A stretch of 64,000 nt of DNA from an uncultured Lachnospiraceae bacterium. GTDB taxonomy: Bacteria; Bacillota; Clostridia; Lachnospirales; Lachnospiraceae. The notes under the pieces were generated by a model. The model was not told where the DNA came from and did not search any database. It saw only the letters and a list, made by a program, of their open reading frames with translations. The position numbers were made by a program, and so were the translations under genes. Below are positions 8,003 through 16,282 of this stretch, in pieces (positions within the stretch are counted from its first letter, which is position 1; each line of letters starts with the position of its first letter). Where the stretch lies: contig CAJUDE010000023.1 in NCBI GenBank assembly GCA_910585295.1, positions 1 to 64,000 of the forward strand, in the 5' to 3' direction.

Positions 8003-9482
8003 CTTCATTTCCCCTTTCATTTTTCATCATCATGGACAGAATGAATACCCTGCCCTTTACCATATAATCCATTGTCCCATGATACTTCTCTACCGTATTT
8101 TTAATATTTGCAAGCCCCATTCCATGATTTTCCTTATCCGGTTTATCCGTCATCGGAAATTCTTCCCGTGGTCTCCTCACCAGTTTCCCATCAAAGCTGT
8201 TTTCCACCTTCAGTACAAGAAGATTCCCTTTCTGCATGGACACGAGCCGGATAAACGCATCTACCTCTGGCTCCTTCTCTTTCAGTTTCCTGCACGCCCG
8301 GATGGCATTGTCAACGGCATTGCCAAGAATAATGCCTATATCATAACTGTGGATTTTCAAATCCTGCGGAAACACCAGTCTATCCGTATCCATCATCAAA
8401 TCCGGAACCAGACGCACCGCCTCATGGTATTTCATGTTCAGCAGGGTATCCGCCACTGTATTCCCTGTGCGGAAACGCATATCCAGCCGGTCAAAGGTTT
8501 GGTTCAAATCAGCCAGATATTCCTGCAGCTCCCCCTTTTCTTCCAAGAAAATATTTTTTTCTTTGGAAAGCTGCCCAATCACGGCAAGAGTGTTTTTCAT
8601 GTCATGTTTCATACCCCGTATCTCAGAGTAGATACGTTCCATTTCTTCCATATGTTCCTGCATGCTTCTTACCTGATTTTTCAAGATAACCCTCTCACTT
8701 TTTATCTTGTTCCGATAAACCATATCCTGAAATAACTTTACCCCATACAGAATAGAAAGCAGGGACAACAGCAGGATTGCCGGAAGCACAATGGTCAGTA
8801 TGGGATAGCTGTCATACAGCATTTTCGGAACTTTATCCTCCAATGTGACCATGATAATCCGCAACAGCAGACAAATAAACAGTCCAACGGCAGACGGAGT
8901 AAGGAGAAACAACAGCTCCGTCCTGCGGATTTCATAATCCTTTTCCTTAAAATCCTTCACAATTTTTCTTAAAGATACATAGAACAGCAGGGCAATCACC
9001 AGATATTGGAGAATCTGCACTGCCAATATACTGCCATTCAACGTCAACACAAGAGCCTTGTCTGATGTGATTATCCCTTTCCCTGCACACCAGTTCCATA
9101 TGTCAAGCACACTGTCTCCCATTTTAGCCAACAAAATCGCAGTAGTATATCTGCTGATATCTGCCACTGCTTGAAAAGTTACTACAAGAAAAACCGAAAC
9201 AGGACGTAATGCCTTATAAAAACACATGGCAAGAACAAATAAAACACAAAGTGACAATGCCATTTTCCATACCGTATTCCCATAATCGTCATATCCCTTG
9301 ACCGAAAACTTATTATATATCCTTGATAACCCATATAGTTCTGCAGTATATAGAACTGCCACACACAGACCATTCCACCGGCTTTTCCATCGGTTTTCCA
9401 AAAAACTCCCCAAAAAATACTGCAGGCAGTATCCCTGAAACAGAACTACAAGCATATATAGCAATTCCATCGTTTTATACAC
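7980..9482 (-). CDS. GHKL-type sensor histidine kinase (AgrC/VirS-like)
   Basis: This protein of about 500 residues has six or seven hydrophobic segments in its first 250 residues. A linker helix with RGMKHDMKNTLAVIG (the histidine motif of GHKL sensors) follows, then an ATPase domain with ILGNAVDNAIRAC (N box) and HGMGLANIKNTVEKYHG (G box). Such kinases sense peptides or membrane stress and phosphorylate LytTR regulators. The start is probably the GTG at 9482, eight bases after GGAGG and overlapping the regulator stop. An ATG at 9470 is possible. No AgrB- or AgrD-like gene is nearby, so the signal is unknown. Confidence 0.9.
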   Translation of the reverse strand: MYKTMELLYMLVVLFQGYCLQYFLGSFLENRWKSRWNGLCVAVLYTAELYGLSRIYNKFSVKGYDDYGNTVWKMALSLCVLFVLAMCFYKALRPVSVFLVVTFQAVADISRYTTAILLAKMGDSVLDIWNWCAGKGIITSDKALVLTLNGSILAVQILQYLVIALLFYVSLRKIVKDFKEKDYEIRRTELLFLLTPSAVGLFICLLLRIIMVTLEDKVPKMLYDSYPILTIVLPAILLLSLLSILYGVKLFQDMVYRNKIKSERVILKNQVRSMQEHMEEMERIYSEIRGMKHDMKNTLAVIGQLSKEKNIFLEEKGELQEYLADLNQTFDRLDMRFRTGNTVADTLLNMKYHEAVRLVPDLMMDTDRLVFPQDLKIHSYDIGIILGNAVDNAIRACRKLKEKEPEVDAFIRLVSMQKGNLLVLKVENSFDGKLVRRPREEFPMTDKPDKENHGMGLANIKNTVEKYHGTMDYMVKGRVFILSMMMKNERGNEDGFWSDK

Positions 9483-10179
9483 CGGGTATCCCTCCATTCT
9501 GCAGGTACCACATATATGCCTTTACAAAATCCCCATATTTCTTCTTTGTCAGATAAATTCTATCTCCATTTGTAATGGTTATACTGTCATTGTCATATTC
9601 CGTGATATGTGCCATGTTCACAATATACGCCCGATGGCAACGGTAAAAATCTTCCCCAAGCTGCCCCTCCAACTCTTCCATTGTTGCATAGATTTCTATG
9701 ATGTCTTTTGACCTGGCAGTATGGATTTCCACTTTTTTTGCCCTGCTCTCAATATACAGAATGTCGGCCTGGTCAAGCGTAAGATTTCTCTTTTTAATAA
9801 AGAGCCCCCTCTTTTCCTTCTTTTTTACCACCTCACCTGCTGCCCGTTCCAGCACTTCCCTGAATTTGTTTTCATCCACAGGCTTTAACAGGTAATGGAA
9901 CGCATACAGGTCAAGGGCATCGAACACATACTCCCTGTTGCCCGTGACAAATATCAGGACAATGTCATCCTGCCTTTTTCGCAGCCTCCTCGCTGTCTCA
10001 ATACCATCCATACCATCCATCTGTATGTCAAGAAAAACGATGTCAAACCGCTTTGCTGCCTCAAGCAGCCCCTCCCCCGTGGCATAGGATTCCAGATAAC
10101 AGTCCGATATCTGCTTTCTGACTAGCCCGCTGATCTGCTCCATTATCACTTTTTCATCATCTACGACTGCGATGTTCAA
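9475..10179 (-). CDS. LytTR-type response regulator (AgrA/VirR-like)
   Basis: This 234-residue protein starts at a TTG seven to eight bases after GAGGTG. The receiver domain (1-120) has the acidic pair in VVDDEK, the phosphoacceptor Asp in IVFLDIQMDGMDG and the Lys in YLLKPVDE. The LytTR domain (about 135-230) has LYIESRAKKVEIH, FYRCHRAYIVNMAHI and the closing KKKYGDFVKAY. It acts as a transcription factor on direct or dyad GTT-containing boxes. It is first in the operon with the kinase, and the dyads in its own promoter suggest autoregulation. Confidence 0.92.
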   Translation of the reverse strand: MNIAVVDDEKVIMEQISGLVRKQISDCYLESYATGEGLLEAAKRFDIVFLDIQMDGMDGIETARRLRKRQDDIVLIFVTGNREYVFDALDLYAFHYLLKPVDENKFREVLERAAGEVVKKKEKRGLFIKKRNLTLDQADILYIESRAKKVEIHTARSKDIIEIYATMEELEGQLGEDFYRCHRAYIVNMAHITEYDNDSITITNGDRIYLTKKKYGDFVKAYMWYLQNGGIPGV

Positions 10180-10199
10180 AATTTATCACCTCAAATTCT

Positions 10200-10281
10200 A
10201 TAAAGGCATTCACAAATGTAACGAATCATGAATAACCTTCATCGAGTTATTTATCTTCGTTACACTTTTTATATCGTCAAA
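10200..10281 (-). promoter_or_regulatory. Promoter with nested dyads, likely LytTR autoregulatory site
   Basis: Two arms, TGTAACGAA (10217-10225) and TTCGTTACA (10256-10264), form a perfect 9-bp inverted repeat. It encloses a second dyad, AATAAC/GTTATT (10231-10251). Read on the minus strand, the proximal arm supplies a weak -35 (TTCGTT) 17 bases before TATAGAAT, which fits a promoter needing an activator. LytTR regulators bind GTT-containing boxes just upstream of or over weak -35 elements. The site leads into the response regulator gene. The rest of 10180-10470 is AT-rich with no gene. Confidence 0.5.
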
Positions 10282-10470
10282 AAAAATCCGTTTTTCGGGT
10301 GTATGGAATGAATCGCCTACTTTTCGGGAACGAAAGGAAAAAACTTTTTCAAAAAAATTCTTAAACAGCTCTTAAACATTCTAAAGTTTTTTATTTTTTA
10401 TCCGATATTAACCATTTCCGCAAAAACCAGAAGTATGATATAGCACTATGAATACACGTTTATTTTCAAT

Positions 10471-10513
10471 AAAAAATCGCCGCTATGGTGATTATCCCAT
10501 ATACGACGATTTC
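10471..10513 (-). terminator. Intrinsic terminator after the YbaK-like gene
   Basis: On the minus strand AAATCGTCG pairs with CGGCGATTT around an inner TATGG/CCATA pairing, followed by TTTTTA. It lies within ten bases of the stop of the YbaK/EbsC-like gene. Confidence 0.7.
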
Positions 10514-10520
10514 CACTCTT

Positions 10521-10988
10521 TTAATATCCCTTGCAGACATCCACCCACTCCACATATCCCGAATATTCCTCCAGCTCCGAAATGGTAAGCTCTATCGCAC
10601 TATTAGGACTGCCACAGGCAGGAAATACTGTGTCAAAGCGTTTTAATGACACGTCCAGATATACCTTTACACCCTCTTTTACCGCAAACGGACAGACACC
10701 GCCCACTGCATGTCCCACCAATGTTTCCACCTCATCCAGTGAGAGCATTTTTGCCTTTTTGCCAAATTTTGCCTTATACTTTGGATTGTCGATCTTCGCA
10801 TCCCCTGCTGCCACAATCAGCACCGCCTCATTTTCCACCATAAAAGAAAGTGTCTTTGCTATCCTCTGAGGCTCACAGTGTAATGCTTTGGCGGCAAGCT
10901 CCACCGTTGCACTGGACACATCAAATTCCTGAATCCTTTCCTCCATACCATGTTCCCTGAAATATGCCTTTACCTTTTCGATTGCCAT
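10521..10988 (-). CDS. YbaK/EbsC-family deacylase-like protein
   Basis: This 155-residue single-domain protein has the YbaK/ProXp fold pattern: SATVELAAKALHCEP near residue 25, AKTLSFMV, a GDAKIDNPKYKAKFG segment with a conserved Lys, VGHAVGGVCPFAV (the GG-x-x-PFG-type pocket) and YLDVSLKRFDTVFPACGSPN. Family members deacylate mischarged tRNA such as Cys-tRNA(Pro) or Ala-tRNA(Pro) in the cytosol. Length and motifs look intact and AAAGGAGG precedes the start. It stands alone between two terminated units. Confidence 0.88.
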   Translation of the reverse strand: MAIEKVKAYFREHGMEERIQEFDVSSATVELAAKALHCEPQRIAKTLSFMVENEAVLIVAAGDAKIDNPKYKAKFGKKAKMLSLDEVETLVGHAVGGVCPFAVKEGVKVYLDVSLKRFDTVFPACGSPNSAIELTISELEEYSGYVEWVDVCKGY

Positions 10989-11000
10989 TGTTCTCCTCCT

Positions 11001-11520
11001 TTAATTGTCTGGATAAAAAATTACATTGTAAACAGTACACACTTCATCTGAAACATTATAGTATGCGTGGGGGACATCCGCCCCAAACCGTATGGACTGC
11101 CTTTCCTGCAAAAACACTTCTTTCTTACCTATTACCATTTTCAAAGTCCCCTGTACCGGCAAAATATATTCCTCCACTCCCGCCACATGGGGAAGGGAAT
11201 CATGCATTACCCCTGCATCAAACTCAATATAAAATACTTCCAGATTCCTTGCCGGATCAAAAGGAAACAGCGGGTATGCCCTCATCCCCCCATCTTCCTC
11301 CGTAATCATTTCTTTTTCCGAAAGCCCGGCAACCGTATACTCTGTTTCTGGCTGCCTGCAGAAAAAGGATAACGGAATCTTCAGCCCTGTTGAAATTTTC
11401 CACAGTACGTTAATGGTAGGCGAGGATTGCCCCCGCTCAATCTTACCGCTGACTCATTCATCCAGCCCACGCCCCTTTCCATGATACTCAGAAAGGGAAA
11501 GCCCTGCGACTGCTAAAACC
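11001..11520 (-). pseudogene. XRE-cupin regulator, N-terminus lost and nonsense-interrupted
   Basis: The cupin half reads intact from residue MITEEDGGMRAYPLFPFD to the stop, with AGVEEYILPVQGTL and VFLQERQSIRFGADVPHAYYN strands. In the same frame upstream, SGKIERGQSSPTINVLWKI and TGLKIPLSFF are the end of the HTH of this family. The HTH is interrupted by a TGA just before SGKIERG and its first helices are missing, because the frame runs back into the broken DMT transporter gene. Intact relatives are repressors with a small-molecule-binding cupin. A 102-residue cupin-only product might still be made. Confidence 0.75.
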
Positions 11521-12148
11521 GTTCCGCTCCAATCTTAAAGTCAAAAAAGAACAATGCCAGAACCATGAAAAGAATACCGTAAAAGAATGTCCTGCGTGTG
11601 GTAAGAATGACCGGATAACCAAAATTGCTGATTTTCCTTATGAGTATGGAATAACATGCCCACACAAAAGCTGCCAGAACCGCCAGTATATCCCCTATGG
11701 GGTTCAGCTCCAGCCCCCGGCCGTTAAAACTGATAAGGGAAACACCAGCCATCGCCACCACAAAACCAATAAAGAAATTTATCCTTAGTCTCCCTTCCGA
11801 CTTCATGAACAGATGTGACAACACCGCTGTAAAAAATGGTGCAACTGAGATGATGACGCCCACATTAGAAGCCATTGTATAAGTGAGGGCGATATTCTCC
11901 AACAGATAATACAGGCAAACCCCGCACAGCCCTGCCAGAACGAAAGTTATCTCCTGCCTGTGGTCCGCAGTTTTCAGCCGGTGCGGGCAGACCAGAAACA
12001 ATGCTACAAATCCCATTACAAAACGGAAAAACAGAATTTCCACCGACATGAAATCATTTAACAGGACTTTGGTGGATATAAAGGTCGTTCCCCATATAAG
12101 TATAGTAAACACTGCTGCCAAATGCCCGGCTATCCTCCTATTTCCCAT
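11513..12148 (-). pseudogene. DMT-superfamily (EamA) transporter, C-terminally truncated
   Basis: The gene starts at MGNRRIAGHLAAVFTILIWG, after AAAGGAAG and overlapping the AraC gene end. It has the EamA pattern: GTTFISTKVLLNDF, FRFVMGFVALF, a first five-helix half and the start of the second (DILAVLAAFVWACYSILIRK). It stops after FKIGAERF at 211 residues, whereas family members have about 290-300, so the last three helices are missing. The stop falls where the frame enters the XRE-cupin gene, which points to a deletion joining the two. The substrate is unknown. Confidence 0.75.
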
Positions 12149-13001
12149 CAGATCTATTCTTCCTTTCCATCTGTCCACCATCCCCATCCTTTTCCGAAAA
12201 AATTTCACGGTAAATGCCCGGAGCAAGCCCGATAAACTGGTTAAAATAGTTCGTGAAATGGCTCTGGTCTGAAAAGCCCGTCCGGATAGCCACCTCCACA
12301 GGCGGCACTTCCTCTGCTAACAGTCTTTTCGCCTCATTGATACGGATTGTTTCAAGATAACGGTATGGCGTGACGCCCTTTGACTTCGTAAAGGCACGCA
12401 GCAGCGTTGATTTGCTAACCCCCGCATAACGGCATATCTGATCCAGATAGATACGCTCTGTAAAATGCTGCTCCATATACTCACAGGCTTTTTCAATCTC
12501 CCCACTGCACTCCGGGATACAGTTTGGGGAGGGCTGCCCATAATTTTGAATAAGCAGTGAAATCAGGAACAGTAAAGTTTCCTCTTTTCCAAAATCATCA
12601 TTTCCTTTCATAACCATCTCATGCAGCCGCCTCAGATAGAAGGCAGCTTCATCATCATAAATGATATTCTCTGAAAAGCCCGGAAGCTGCCGTTTCCCGC
12701 TGACTTCCTCTGCCAGATCAAGCATGACCTCTTTTGCAATATTAAACCCACGGTAATCAAATGTACCATCATCACTCTGCACACAGGCATGGTTATCCCC
12801 CGGACCAAACAGCACGATGCTGCCTTTTTCTATAGAATATTCCCTGTTTCTGCAGGAAAGCCTGCGTGTACCATCCTCCACTAACCCTATCACATAATGT
12901 TCATGGAAGTGGTTGGGAAACGGCTGCCGGGTCCCCTCAAAATGGTATGCCTCCAGCCTTAACCCATCATCATACACCACTGTCCTTGTTTCCTTTTTCA
13001 T
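12138..13001 (-). CDS. AraC-family regulator with cupin sensor domain
   Basis: This 287-residue protein has an N-terminal AraC-binding cupin (FPNHFHEHYVIGLVEDG, SIVLFGPGDNHAC, residues about 20-100). A linker and two C-terminal helix-turn-helices follow (IYLDQICRYAGVSKSTLLRAF and PPVEVAIRTGFSDQSHFTNYF). It likely activates the overlapping DMT transporter gene (11-bp overlap), a pairing typical of AraC/EamA exporter units. Because that transporter is broken, the regulator may have no local target left. AAGGAGG precedes the ATG. Confidence 0.92.
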   Translation of the reverse strand: MKKETRTVVYDDGLRLEAYHFEGTRQPFPNHFHEHYVIGLVEDGTRRLSCRNREYSIEKGSIVLFGPGDNHACVQSDDGTFDYRGFNIAKEVMLDLAEEVSGKRQLPGFSENIIYDDEAAFYLRRLHEMVMKGNDDFGKEETLLFLISLLIQNYGQPSPNCIPECSGEIEKACEYMEQHFTERIYLDQICRYAGVSKSTLLRAFTKSKGVTPYRYLETIRINEAKRLLAEEVPPVEVAIRTGFSDQSHFTNYFNQFIGLAPGIYREIFSEKDGDGGQMERKNRSDGK

Positions 13002-13187
13002 ATGGATTTCCTCCTTGTCACACCCATTTTACCCCTTATTATGAACTGCGTCTTGTAAAATATCTTCATTTTTCAGTTTCTGAAAAAAACATAATACAAA
13101 TAAGGAGTAATTCCCTCCACAAAATCACTCCTTAATCAATTCCACTTATTCCATTTTCACTGTTTCTGCCATCCGCACCACATCCTA

Positions 13188-13463
13188 TCACCCTATCCGA
13201 ACCGTACCATTCATCAGAATGTCAGCCCGTTCCTCCGGTGTCATTTCCCTGCTCATTAAAATCTGAAAAAACAACTGCATCCTTTCATCAGATTCAACGG
13301 TATAGTATTCATGTGAATTGCGGTGGATCACATCAAATACATTATCCAGCTTGATAAAATCCCCACTGGCATGCCCGTGTCCGGCAAGCTGCTCCAGTGC
13401 TTTATCCATGTTATGCAGTTCATCCTCCACCTCTATCAGTAATGCCATATCCTTTCTTTCCAT
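13188..13463 (-). CDS. Small unknown protein with MTPEERAD tail
   Basis: This 91-residue protein, mainly helical and acidic, has a good Shine-Dalgarno (GGGGG, eight bases). I do not recognise the family. The ending SREMTPEERADILMNGTVRIG resembles the ending IAPEERAKMLTEQDKA of the next gene upstream (13529-14092), so the two may be related or act together. The middle holds VIHRNSHEYYTVESDERMQLF. No signal peptide or membrane segment is seen. Confidence 0.5.
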   Translation of the reverse strand: MERKDMALLIEVEDELHNMDKALEQLAGHGHASGDFIKLDNVFDVIHRNSHEYYTVESDERMQLFFQILMSREMTPEERADILMNGTVRIG

Positions 13464-13528
13464 TGTTAAATCCCCCTTGCAATTACTGTGTTTCCTTTTT
13501 TATCCCCACTCCCCTCAATAGTCTTAGG

Positions 13529-14092
13529 TCATGCCTTATCCTGTTCTGTCAGCATTTTTGCCCGTTCTTCCGGAGCTATCCCTGCATTATCCAAAATATC
13601 GGTCAGACATTCATAGGCATCATCTTCCCCCCTCAGCCTGATTTCAGCACAGGCACCATTCTCAATCACCTTACATACCCAGTCTAATTCTTTCAGTGTG
13701 CCGCAATCCCTGTCATAATTATCCCATTCACCCAGCAGGAACACATTCAGTTTTTTGATGGCATCATACAGATAAACCAGATGTGTCATATCCGTAAAAG
13801 ACAGGACAGAGCCTTTCGCCCGGATTTCCCTCTCCGAGGCTGTCTGCACCCCATCCTGAAAACCCAGACGGTAGGCTTCCTCCCCATATAAGATGTTATA
13901 CTTTGTCCATTCATCTTCCAGCCTGTCATACAGTTTCCAGCCTTTCTTTAACATGCCTGAATCCTTTGAAAATGCTTTTGATGCCTCATGCAGGCTTTTC
14001 ATCTGCTGCCGGAATGTACCACTGTCACGCAGCCTCGCCTCTAATGCCTCTCCGGTGCGGGCAGCAAAAAATTCTTCTGATATAAAATCCAA
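13529..14092 (-). CDS. Unknown 187-residue helical protein
   Basis: The protein starts at a TTG six bases after a GGGGAG motif, 18 bases beyond the transglutaminase-like gene, so it is probably co-transcribed with it. It is predicted to be largely helical: a front part FFAARTGEALEARLRDS, then a WTKYNILYGEEAYRLGFQDG segment that recalls DUF6809-type proteins, and an acidic C-terminal half with two or three Cys. I cannot assign a function. The TTG start and the similarity of its tail to the next gene are noteworthy. Confidence 0.55.
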   Translation of the reverse strand: MDFISEEFFAARTGEALEARLRDSGTFRQQMKSLHEASKAFSKDSGMLKKGWKLYDRLEDEWTKYNILYGEEAYRLGFQDGVQTASEREIRAKGSVLSFTDMTHLVYLYDAIKKLNVFLLGEWDNYDRDCGTLKELDWVCKVIENGACAEIRLRGEDDAYECLTDILDNAGIAPEERAKMLTEQDKA

Positions 14093-14110
14093 ACCCCTCT
14101 CCCCTTTCTT

Positions 14111-15169
14111 CTATTGGTAAAAATAATTCAAGTCTATGAGATTTTCCTCTGCCAGTTTTTCCAATCCTGCACCACTGATCTCATACATGGAGTAGCTCCG
14201 TGGTTTTGGCTCATTATAACCGGTAACGATCACATAAAACTTACCATCGGCAAAGACCAGTGTCTGCCCATGTGCATCATAACTCCTGCAGACCAAAGCC
14301 TTAATCCCCATATGATTACAAAGAACCTGCACGGCATAACGGCTTGCCATGCAATCCCCTTTCCCCTTGAGGAAAATATCCGCCCATCTGTCGTTATACA
14401 ACTCATAATCAGAGGTTGCGCTGATATACCATGCCGCCTTTTCTGCCTTCTCTTTTTCCGTCATGCCAGAAGTAATGTACTTTTTTTCAAAACCGGCAAA
14501 TACTGTTTCCATGTAAATATTTACTTCTGAATACCCCCTCACTGCTGCCGTCAGTTTTCTTCCATCCTCCAGGACAGCCGTTACCGTTGCCGTTACACAG
14601 AATTGAACATAAGTCGGCTCCCAATCCATCTGCAGCAGCCCATAATCCGTAATCCTGAAATAGTCTGCCCCGGCCCGCTTAACTGCCATTCCCTTACTTC
14701 TTTCTTTGTGCCGGACACACGGAATCGGTATTCCCTGAGATGGCTGCTGTCATAGGTTATGTAATCCTTATATTCCTCAGAAAGATAATACAGTGCCACA
14801 TCCCTGCTGTTTAGTACCGGATCATCTGCCACCGGTTTCGGTTTTTTCTTTGCCTTAACCGTAATTCTGCATTTGTATTTCTTTTTGTTATAAGTGGCTG
14901 TAACCACTGCCGTCCCCTTTTTCTTGGCTTTGAGGGTAACGGTATTTCCTTTTTTCTTAGTAATGGAAACAACAGATTTTTTACTGGTTTTCCATTTCAC
15001 TTTAGCTTTTTTAGACACCCCTTTTAATTTCAAATGGTATGTCTGCCCTATGGTCATTGTCTTTTTTTGCTGCCAGTTTTGGCTTTGTTTTCGCCTCTGC
15101 TGCCATGCCGGGTATCAGCAGGAGCAGCGCCAGAGCAAAGAGAATGACGATTCTGCTTTTTCTCCTCAT
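14111..15169 (-). pseudogene. Secreted Ig-like (BIG2) / transglutaminase-like protein with two frameshifts
   Basis: Frame 1 starts after AAGGAGG with a clear signal peptide (MRRKSRIVILFALALLLLIP, cleavage near AEA). Frame 2 carries a BIG2-type Ig-like domain (KAKVKWKTSKKSVVSI, GTAVVTATYNKKKYKCRITVK). Frame 3 carries a transglutaminase-like domain with the Cys in GKGDCMASRYAVQVLCNHMG and the His in RSYDAHGQTLVF. The first shift lies in a run of seven A (near 15062); the second is near 14690. If intact it would be an exported surface protein with a protease or crosslinking fold. A sequencing error in the A-run is possible, but a second shift makes real decay more likely. Confidence 0.7.
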
Positions 15170-15333
15170 AACTATTTTCCTCCTTATAAATCTTCTGTAT
15201 TCGTATAAAAATAGCATGCTTATCTTTATTTAATAAAATTATACCGCGCACCATTTCATAAGTCAGCTTGTTTTTTTGGAAAAATTTTTCATTCCTGTCT
15301 CTAACACTCCCATACTGCTGTCAATTTTAACTA

Positions 15334-15375
15334 AAAAAAGGCAGAAAAACCCTTTTGAAGTTTCTGCCTTTTTAT
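15334..15375 (-). terminator. Intrinsic terminator after the radical-SAM pair
   Basis: On the minus strand GGCAGAAA pairs with TTTCTGCC around a loop of about 14 bases, followed by seven T. It lies 14 bases after the stop of the second radical-SAM gene. The A-run on the other side could make it partly bidirectional. Confidence 0.75.
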
Positions 15376-15388
15376 CAAAATTATCTTT

Positions 15389-16270
15389 TTACCCTAATGA
15401 TTTCAACCCTGCCCGGTATGCCGCCATCTCCTCCTCACTGTGATGGTTCATCACATATTGCAACTCTGAAATGGCGCTTTTTCTTTCTTTTGGGAGATAA
15501 ACAGATAATGGATAAAAATTTGAGGAAGAATTAGCAAACAAATGTGTCCTGATCTGCAAATTCTGAATGAACACCTGTAACTCCTGCAATCTCTCTTTCT
15601 CCCCTGCCGGGATAAAACTGCCCCTCCCCGCCATATCATAAAGTTTGGTATTGGGAAATAATGTCAGTGCATCCACAGAAATAAAGTATGGATTCAGCCT
15701 GCTAAACAGTCTGGCGCTGTTTACTGCATTGCGGGTTCCGCCTCCCTTTCCTGCCAGGCCGGTCATATATACAAAATAATATTCTATGCCTGCCTCATCC
15801 AGTTTCCGGCACTGCTTTAGAATATCGTCTGCCGTGTAGCCTTTCCCTGCAAGGGCAAGCGTGTCATCATCCCCGCTTTCCGTCCCGATGCTCAGGCCAT
15901 TCACTCCCATTGCCCGCAGTTTACGGAGCTACCATACCTCCTTATTCTGAATATCACGGATACTGGCAAACATGGCAATGGACTGGCATTTAATCAGGTA
16001 ATCCCTCACTGTCAGCACATAAGGCTTTAACTGTTCATAGGACAGCGCAAAGGGATTTGCCCCTGTCAGGAACAACCGCCTTGCATGGGGCTGATAATCC
16101 TTGATTTCCTGCAAATCTTCCTCAAACTGTTCCAATGAAACCATCCGGAAGGACTCATTCTCATACAGACTGCAAAAATTACATTTCCCATAGACACATC
16201 CCGCCGTCAGCTCAATAATACAGGAATCCGCTTCATAATGCGGCCTCCATGTCCGTCCGCTAAAGTGCAT
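15389..16270 (-). pseudogene. Radical-SAM protein interrupted by an amber codon
   Basis: The gene is homologous to the adjacent intact paralogue. MHFSGRTWRPHYEADSCIIE leads to the cluster motif TAGCVYGKCNFCSLYENE, then LFLTGANPFALSYEQL. An in-frame TAG at 15929-15931 follows NKEVW, and the same frame resumes with LRKLRAMGVNGLSIGTESGD to a normal end. The paralogue's alignment and the codon before LRKL suggest that a Gln CAG became TAG. There is no frameshift, so a single substitution or a suppressor tRNA would restore it. The ATG at 16270 is used by analogy with the paralogue. Confidence 0.8.
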
Positions 16271-16282
16271 CATTCTTCCCCC

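Noticed and set aside
15929..15931. TAG as a recoded sense codon (radical-SAM gene, nuclease remnant, TIR/partner junction)
   Set aside because: TAG ends other apparently normal genes here, such as the DUF6870 gene at 479. The nuclease remnant is decayed anyway, and the TIR partner has its own Shine-Dalgarno and GTG. Ordinary nonsense mutations explain the data.
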